Below, piece by piece: positions 27,629 to 33,353 of a DNA stretch of 33,353 nucleotides; the first letter of the stretch is position 1, and every line of letters begins with the position of its first letter. The notes under the pieces were generated by a model. The model was not told the DNA's origin. It ran no database searches and was given only the letters and a program-made list of their open reading frames with translations. Where the stretch lies: NCBI RefSeq assembly GCF_937128705.1, contig NZ_CAKZMP010000372.1:1-33353 (forward strand), given 5' to 3'. The position numbers were made by a program, and so were the translations under genes. This DNA is from an uncultured Kiloniella sp. GTDB lineage: Bacteria; Pseudomonadota; Alphaproteobacteria; Kiloniellales; Kiloniellaceae.

Positions 27629-28587
27629 TGTCTGAATTTGATCTTGATCTGCGCGCACTGGATATTTTTGTCACTGTTGTTGAAACGGGGGGCATGACAG
27701 CCGCTTCTCAACACAAGGATATTTCTCAATCTGCGGTTTCTCAGGCAGTGAGCGCTCTCGAGAAAAAAATGGCGGTGCAGTTGATGGATCGCTCGGTGCG
27801 TCCCCCGGCACTAACCCCGGCGGGGCGAACGCTGTTTGAGCGGGCAAAGTCGTTACTGGATACCGCTCGTGAAACATCCTTTCTTGTCAGGGCCTATCAG
27901 CAAAGATCTCTGCCGAGGTTGAATGTGGGAATGGTTGATTCCTTTGGCACGACGGTTGGCCCGCATCTGGTCAGCGGCCTGATGGATGAAGCTGTGGAGT
28001 GGTCCGTTTGGTCTGGTTTGACAAAGTTACACTTCAAACGACTCTTTACCCGCGAAGTTGACGTGGTGATAACCGAGGGCAGTATTCCGTCGGATGAACG
28101 CATTATTTCGCACCGCTTGTTGCAAGAGCCATTTGTTCTGGCGTTACCAGCCAGTTATGACAAGCCAGTTGAAAGCCTGAGCCAGTTGAATCAGGACCTG
28201 CCACTGGTGCGGTACAGTTCTCGATCGTTAACCGGAATTAATATCGAAAACCATTTGCGTTCGCTTGATATTATTGCACGGCGTCGGTTTGAGTTCGACA
28301 CGGCAGATACGACTTTGGCAATGGTTGCCGTGGGCATAGGTTGGGCGATCACCACGCCGCTGTGTCTGTTGCAGGCGAAGACACATCTGAGCAATATTCG
28401 TTGTGAACCGCTTCCCGGCCCTGCTTTTTCCCGCAGTTTGATGCTGGCGACACGCCGTCATGAACTTGAATCGCTGCAAAAGATGATAAGCGATATATCT
28501 CGCGATACTCTTACACAAAGATGCATGCCGGAAATCGCGGCATTCGCCCCGTGGGTAACGGACAAGATTGAAATCGGCGAAGACTAA
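27628..28587 (+). CDS. LysR family transcriptional regulator
   Basis: LRALDIFVTVVETGGMTAASQHKDISQSAVSQAVSALEKKMAVQLMDRSVRPPALTPAGRTLF. ATG overlaps the HAD stop (TGATG). Confidence 0.93.
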   Translation: MSEFDLDLRALDIFVTVVETGGMTAASQHKDISQSAVSQAVSALEKKMAVQLMDRSVRPPALTPAGRTLFERAKSLLDTARETSFLVRAYQQRSLPRLNVGMVDSFGTTVGPHLVSGLMDEAVEWSVWSGLTKLHFKRLFTREVDVVITEGSIPSDERIISHRLLQEPFVLALPASYDKPVESLSQLNQDLPLVRYSSRSLTGINIENHLRSLDIIARRRFEFDTADTTLAMVAVGIGWAITTPLCLLQAKTHLSNIRCEPLPGPAFSRSLMLATRRHELESLQKMISDISRDTLTQRCMPEIAAFAPWVTDKIEIGED

Positions 28588-28644
28588 CAAGGCCAAAATC
28601 ATCAAATAGTGATCGGGCTGTTTTTGCTGTGAGCTAGAAAGTTC

Positions 28645-29202
28645 CTAGTTTGCTTCCCGCATGGACTTAATATAGCCAAGGGCATAATCAATGCCGGACC
28701 ATGCTGTAACTGCCGTTGCGATTGCCAGCAGCCAGAAAGATACCTGAACGGTGTCCATATACTGGCTGAAAAAACCGCTTAGGGCGTAGAGGCCAACTGT
28801 CCAAACTTGTGCACAGGCCTGAACGATGGCTTTGATTTTTCCACTGGACCTTGCTGCCATTGTAAAGCCCTGTTGCTGGGCAAAGATTCGCAGGTAAGAA
28901 ACAATGATATCGCGGGTAATAATGATGGCAACGAACCAGACAGGAATCCAACCGATCCCCAAGAAGCCGATAAAGACCATGGCGCGATAGAGGCTGTCAC
29001 TCATGGGATCAATGATCATGCCCAGTTTGGTGACCTGTCCATAGCGACGGGCGATATGGCCGTCTGCCATGTCTGAAATCTCTGCGATCATCATGACGAC
29101 GATAGCTGCAAGCAAATATGATTGCGTTCCCTGAAGGAGAAGATAAATGACGATAAAACCTGCGCCACTTCTAAACACACTAAGCCAATTGGGAAGATTC
29201 AT
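28645..29202 (-). CDS. CDP-alcohol phosphatidyltransferase (PgsA-like)
   Basis: Family signature D-x2-DG-x2-AR-x8-G-x3-D-x3-D matches DMADGHIARRYGQVTKLGMIIDPMSD. MNLPNWLSVFR start preferred over ORF-track start 29235. Confidence 0.9.
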   Translation of the reverse strand: MNLPNWLSVFRSGAGFIVIYLLLQGTQSYLLAAIVVMMIAEISDMADGHIARRYGQVTKLGMIIDPMSDSLYRAMVFIGFLGIGWIPVWFVAIIITRDIIVSYLRIFAQQQGFTMAARSSGKIKAIVQACAQVWTVGLYALSGFFSQYMDTVQVSFWLLAIATAVTAWSGIDYALGYIKSMREAN

Positions 29203-29387
29203 GCTGTTGCTGCCCTTTGCATGAGATAGTTTCAAGGTCCTTTGGTGTCCGCTATCTCGTGAAAGGCGGATTTTTGTCCGTGGACTATAGATAATTTTGG
29301 TTTATAACAGTCGCTAAGAGCGGTCACAAGGATGATAAAACAAAGACCGTAAAAAAACGGAAACAAAGGGCGTTTGTAAAAGACTAA

Positions 29388-30008
29388 ATGAGATTCTGGT
29401 TTAAGAAGAAAATTCACGCCCGAAATAAGAAGGAAACTATTGCTAGTTTGCTTCGTCTTCTCTATTTCCGTCTCGCAATTCCTGTTTTGAGGTCTGTAGA
29501 CCAGCCTGAAATCGTTGCCCGTGGTGTCATGATGGGCTTGGCCCTTGGGATGACACCGACCGTAGGTATCCAGCTGTATAGTGTTTTTATTGCCTGGTGG
29601 CTTTGTCGGTATGTTTTTAAGTGGCAATTCAGTTTGATTATTGCCATGGCATGGTCCTGGCTTTCTAATCCCATCACGATGATCCCGCTTTATTATCTTT
29701 ACTATATTACGGGTCGATTAATGCTGCTTGATTTTGATGGCGAGCAGGATTTCGAGAGCTTTTCGCGTATGATGGGCGAGCATCTGACGCTGGACGGGGG
29801 CATTTGGGAAACGGTGGTTGAGGTTACCCACTTTATGCTTGAGCAGGTTGGGACCTCAATTTTGGTAGGGTTTCTACCTTATAGCCTTGGTTTGGGCGCT
29901 TTGGGATACTGGGTGTCTTTTAAGCTGGCAACGCGTTATGCCGAGGCTCGTAAAAGACGTCTTGCCGGGTCTCGAGAGAAACTTAAGAATACCGAGCTAG
30001 AGAATTAA
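29388..30008 (+). CDS. DUF2062 domain protein
   Basis: VARGVMMGLALGMTPTVGIQLYSVFIAWWLCRYVFKWQFSLIIAMAWSWLSNPITMIPLYYLYYITG. Confidence 0.85.
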   Translation: MRFWFKKKIHARNKKETIASLLRLLYFRLAIPVLRSVDQPEIVARGVMMGLALGMTPTVGIQLYSVFIAWWLCRYVFKWQFSLIIAMAWSWLSNPITMIPLYYLYYITGRLMLLDFDGEQDFESFSRMMGEHLTLDGGIWETVVEVTHFMLEQVGTSILVGFLPYSLGLGALGYWVSFKLATRYAEARKRRLAGSREKLKNTELEN

Positions 30009-30035
30009 ATCTCTTAAAATCAGCTGTTCAAAAAT

Positions 30036-30067
30036 CAGAAATGAATAAGCCCAGAAATGAATAAGCC
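30036..30067 (+). repeat. Perfect 16-bp tandem duplication
   Basis: CAGAAATGAATAAGCC at 30036-30051 and 30052-30067. Confidence 0.95.
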
Positions 30068-30108
30068 GGCAAGGGCGAATGGGGTTTGGTCTCGCTGACT
30101 TGCCGGCT
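30064..30108. terminator. Inverted repeat between convergent DUF2062 and DUF1344 genes, possible terminator
   Basis: AGCCGGCAAG (30064-30073) / CTTGCCGGCT (30099-30108), 25-nt loop; no strong T-run. Confidence 0.45.
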
Positions 30109-30149
30109 ATTCGGGTAACTAAGTGTGCTTGGTTAATAAACCAGCCTTA

Positions 30150-30404
30150 TTAAGAAGCTGGTGCAATGTTGGTAACCAGATTTTTGCCTTCTTTTTCATC
30201 ATAAGTCAGGACAACTTCTGTACCAGGCTCCAGACCTTCAACAGTCAAACCGTCGATGAGCTCCATAACTGTACCGTTTTCAAGAACGATTGTATTTGTT
30301 GCCGGGTCAGCTGTCATAACGCGGCCTGTCATTTCAGCAGCACTTGCGATGGATGCAGATGCGATAAGACCAAGAGCGATAACACTAGAAATTAATTTTT
30401 TCAT
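30150..30404 (-). CDS. DUF1344 domain secreted protein
   Basis: MKKLISSVIALGLIASASIASAAEMTGRVMTADPATNTIVLENGTVMELIDGLTVEGLEPGTEVVLTYDEKEGKNLVTNIAPAS. Start at internal Met 30404. Confidence 0.85.
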   Translation of the reverse strand: MKKLISSVIALGLIASASIASAAEMTGRVMTADPATNTIVLENGTVMELIDGLTVEGLEPGTEVVLTYDEKEGKNLVTNIAPAS

Positions 30405-30696
30405 TGTCTGTTCCTTTGTTGACAAATTGATTGCGTCGATGAGCAAAAGTTACGTTCTCAGCGGGCATTTGAGAAGGAACAAGAAGAGGGCAAAGTTGGG
30501 TGCATCTTTCAAACATTCCTGTGTCAGAAAAAAGGTAAGTGTCTGAAATATGGCAGCTATTGGATGTTGTGGTCATGATCTCTTTCGAAAAGTGGCAAAG
30601 GGGTGACATTTCGTTTGTAGGTTGCCATAATCAAGTCACTTTTATTTTGCAAGTTAGTGAAGTATTCGATCAAAAACATCATTAATGGAGATAAAA

Positions 30697-31122
30697 ATGA
30701 CTGAAATTATCGAAGGCGGATGTTTGTGCGGACAGGTTCGCTATCAGACGAGTTGTATAAAACCGCTTTTTAAAGTGAATTGCCATTGTCGCGATTGCCA
30801 AAAATTAAGCGGGAGCCCTTATGTTGCCGTGATGGGCGTGCCGGAAACCAGCTTTTCTGTCACCGGCGATTTGAATTGCTTTGAGCATCAGGGCGGAAGT
30901 GGTGGTGCAATGAAAAGTTATTGTTGTTCGAAATGTAACAGCCGAATCTACGGGACGCCGGAAATTGCCAAAGGCATGGTTTTGATTGTAGCAATGAGTC
31001 TGGATAATCCTGATTTTTATTCAGCTGATGCAGATATGTTTGTTAAACAGGCTGTATCCTGGGATATGATGAACAGTGACATTCCAAAGTTTGATGGTAG
31101 CATGTTCCAACGAGGGGGATAA
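30697..31122 (+). CDS. GFA (CENP-V/GFA zinc-binding) family protein
   Basis: GGCLCGQVRYQ, NCHCRDCQKLSGSPYVAV, CSKCNSRIYG. GGAG 6 nt upstream of ATG 30697. Confidence 0.9.
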   Translation: MTEIIEGGCLCGQVRYQTSCIKPLFKVNCHCRDCQKLSGSPYVAVMGVPETSFSVTGDLNCFEHQGGSGGAMKSYCCSKCNSRIYGTPEIAKGMVLIVAMSLDNPDFYSADADMFVKQAVSWDMMNSDIPKFDGSMFQRGG

Positions 31123-31124
31123 AA

Positions 31125-31820
31125 ATGAGCACTGACTTTCCCGGTTTTCCCAAAGCAGGGTTTGAGTTTCTCGACGATCTAAAAGAAAACAACACCCGGG
31201 ATTGGTTCGCCGAAAACAAAGCGCGATACCGGGAAACGTTGCAAGATCATTTGCTGGACTTTATTCAGGCAATGGTCGAGCCCCTTGCTGAAATTACTCC
31301 TCATTTCGTGGCCGATGCCCGTCGCAATGGCGGGTCAATGTTCAGAATTCACCGCGATGTCAGGTTTTCGAAAGACAAGCGGCCCTATAAGGAGCATGCG
31401 GCGTGTCATTTCCGTCATTCATTGGGGCGGGATGCACACGCGCCGGGCTTCTATGTTCATCTGGCAACGGATGAAGTGCTGTATGGCGGGGGGATCTGGA
31501 TGCCGCCAAGTGATGCGCTTTATATGATCAGACGCGCAATCGCTGATCGCCCAAAAGAATGGGAAAAGGTTTTATCAGACCCCAAAATACGTGATGTTTT
31601 CGGTGAAATCGGTGGCGATGGACTCAAGCGTCCACCAAAAGGTTTTTCAGCAGATGAGCCACATATCAAAGACCTTAAGCGGAAAACCTTTTTCCTCATG
31701 CATCGGACAACACCAAAAGCAGCTCAACGCCCCGAGTTTTTAAACGAAGTTGTTGAAGGATTTAAAACAGCAGCGCCACTGATGAGGTTTCTGTGTAAGG
31801 CTGTTGACGTTCCTTTTTAG
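31125..31820 (+). CDS. DUF2461 (TIGR02453) family protein
   Basis: LDDLKENNTRDWFAENKARYRETLQDHLLDFIQAM...GGSMFRIHRDVRFSKDKRPYKEHAACHFRH...PGFYVHLATDEVLYGGGIWMPPSDAL. Confidence 0.92.
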   Translation: MSTDFPGFPKAGFEFLDDLKENNTRDWFAENKARYRETLQDHLLDFIQAMVEPLAEITPHFVADARRNGGSMFRIHRDVRFSKDKRPYKEHAACHFRHSLGRDAHAPGFYVHLATDEVLYGGGIWMPPSDALYMIRRAIADRPKEWEKVLSDPKIRDVFGEIGGDGLKRPPKGFSADEPHIKDLKRKTFFLMHRTTPKAAQRPEFLNEVVEGFKTAAPLMRFLCKAVDVPF

Positions 31821-31983
31821 GTGTATCAATGAGAATACTTAGGTGTAACGAACTGCAATCATCCATCTGAAACCACAATAAATTGTGACTAATAACTCAA
31901 ACCATGATTTATAGCTGCTTAGTGCCAAAAGTGGATATTGTTTAGGGGTCTGAAACCACCGTGAGTCGTTTCTTAGAGAAGCC

Positions 31984-32865
31984 TTAGCTCTCCATATCCT
32001 CAATCATGCTTTCAGGAATTGGATAGATGACAGCAAAGCCTCCATCGGTGAACTCGTCAAGGTCGGCCAACGCTCTGAGCAACACGGGGCGCCAGTGGTT
32101 GCGGTGAAAAGCAGTGGTTTCAAACTGCGATTGGAGGAGTAGTATATTTCTAACACCTTCCTGCCCACTTTGCTTATAGTTAACATGAAGTGACGCAGCG
32201 TGAGAAGTCACGTAAGTGTTCACCTCTTGTTGATAACGATCATCCAGATTGAGAGTGTCGAACTGATTTAAAAGCTTTTCTGCCCATCCGTTAGGGAGCG
32301 CCGCAGTGGTGTCGATTGAGAAATAGACAACAAGGGCTTCATCTTGAATACTCACTACAACACGTAGAAATTCCACATTTGGTAGTACGTTATAGTACGG
32401 ATGCAGGAACCCAGTGATACCCTCCTCGCCAAAGACTTCTTTCTTCTTATTGTTGCAAGGATGGCACATAGGAATAAGGTTGCGAGCATGGATTGCTAGC
32501 GGTTTGAATATCGATCGAGGCAGATGATGGTCCAGCTCATACGGAGCGCCAATTCCACAACTAGGGCACAGTTCTACTCCCTTGAAGAGGCGCTCTCGAA
32601 GAGAGTAAAGTATCCTTTTTTTCTGTGTTTTGTCGTAAGCGGAGTGGATCATTTCACAGAGTATCTGTTGCAATCTCTCACCTTTTAAACTATCGCTAGC
32701 CTCGCCGCTGTCGGCTTCATATTGATCATACAGTGCAACTATCTGCTCTACTTCATTATCTGTGATATCGTGGCCATGCCATTTTTTACGGTACTTATAG
32801 CGCCGAACCGACTTACGAAGATCACTACTGTCGCTGTCGCGCGATGGAGGCGGTAGATTTTTCAT
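31984..32865 (-). CDS. HNH endonuclease (PtuB-like candidate)
   Basis: LCPSCGIGAPYELDHHLPRSIFKPLAIHARNLIPMCHPCNNKKKE: CxxC...DHHLP...N...CxxC HNH/zinc arrangement. ATG overlaps the upstream ATPase stop by 4 nt. Confidence 0.85.
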   Translation of the reverse strand: MKNLPPPSRDSDSSDLRKSVRRYKYRKKWHGHDITDNEVEQIVALYDQYEADSGEASDSLKGERLQQILCEMIHSAYDKTQKKRILYSLRERLFKGVELCPSCGIGAPYELDHHLPRSIFKPLAIHARNLIPMCHPCNNKKKEVFGEEGITGFLHPYYNVLPNVEFLRVVVSIQDEALVVYFSIDTTAALPNGWAEKLLNQFDTLNLDDRYQQEVNTYVTSHAASLHVNYKQSGQEGVRNILLLQSQFETTAFHRNHWRPVLLRALADLDEFTDGGFAVIYPIPESMIEDMES

Positions 32866-33353
32866 GACTTCCTAGCGAACTTTGATAAAACGTAAGCCCG
32901 AGCCTGCAGACTTAGACCAGGGTCATACAGTTCATCCACATCCTCGGGAGAGTCGCAACCTTCGATAAGCTTATCCAGAATCTCATGGTAATCTGTGCTG
33001 GATGCTGTTAGGCCAAATGTATCGTAAGTTAGAACTCCCAAGTTCTCTCCGAATGTTTCTAGTTTTGGCTGTCGCACCTCCAACTTTGAACCGGTGCGTT
33101 CGACACGGCGGACGTGCCTGGAGAGTGTTTCTTGCAGTAGAACAGGAGAGTGAGTTGCAACGATGCAAAATGCATTTACTTCGGTCAAAATGCGCCGCAC
33201 GGAGTGCGTGAGTGCGGCCATCAACGGAGGATGCAGATGCGCCTCGGGCTCGTCGAACAAAATAAGTGAGCGTGGCCTTGCATTAGCAACAAGAGAGGCC
33301 ACGAGGTGAAGAGCAATTTTGTGTCCGGTGCTCCAATCAAGGAAAAGCGATCT
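32862..33353 (-). CDS. AAA/ABC-type ATPase C-terminal part (PtuA-like candidate), truncated by right window edge
   Basis: Frame open to the edge: RSLFLDWSTGHKIALHLVASLVANARPRSLILFDEPEAHLHPPLMAALTHSVRRILTEVNAFCIVATHSPVLLQE, i.e. signature motif, Walker B and H-loop. ORF-track start 33302 is an internal GTG. Confidence 0.85.
   Translation of the reverse strand, partial: RSLFLDWSTGHKIALHLVASLVANARPRSLILFDEPEAHLHPPLMAALTHSVRRILTEVNAFCIVATHSPVLLQETLSRHVRRVERTGSKLEVRQPKLETFGENLGVLTYDTFGLTASSTDYHEILDKLIEGCDSPEDVDELYDPGLSLQARAYVLSKFARKS

Noticed and set aside
1-33353. CRISPR arrays, tRNA/rRNA genes, transposases, integrases or prophage genes.
   Set aside because: Looked for and not seen; no regularly spaced repeats, no cloverleaf or rRNA signature recognised, no transposase or integrase motifs in the ORF list. 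A tRNA could still be missed by eye.

Overview
Chromosomal window that looks alphaproteobacterial. This is inferred from gene content: DUF1674, DUF2000 and DUF1344 proteins, DUF2062, and a purH/heparinase/rpe/rsmB neighbourhood. About 30 protein-coding genes are supportable. I saw no rRNA, tRNA, CRISPR array or IS element. Most genes are housekeeping or ordinary accessory genes: LysR, AraC, Lrp and MocR regulators, LysE and EamA exporters, purH, rpe, an rsmB-like gene, chorismate mutase, a PgsA-like enzyme and an MCP. Observations that merit follow-up: (1) the right edge (31984-33353, minus strand) carries an ATPase C-terminus overlapping an HNH endonuclease gene, a Septu (PtuA/PtuB)-like defence pair cut by the window; (2) two diverged copies of a ~110-nt structured intergenic repeat (about 1375-1491 and 3332-3436) show compensatory base changes in a hairpin and flank a lysE/isochorismatase/cupin module; (3) the left edge carries a 5'-truncated ABC-F ATPase fragment of Bacteroidota-like character; (4) a block I recall as conserved (purH-heparinase-rpe-rsmB) is split by a polysaccharide pair and by a diaminopropionate-lyase/M20/Lrp plus MCP block; (5) there are several candidate cis-regulatory sites, including a PhoB-box-like direct repeat with a well-spaced -10. 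Family assignments come from reading the translated sequences and were not verified by any search.
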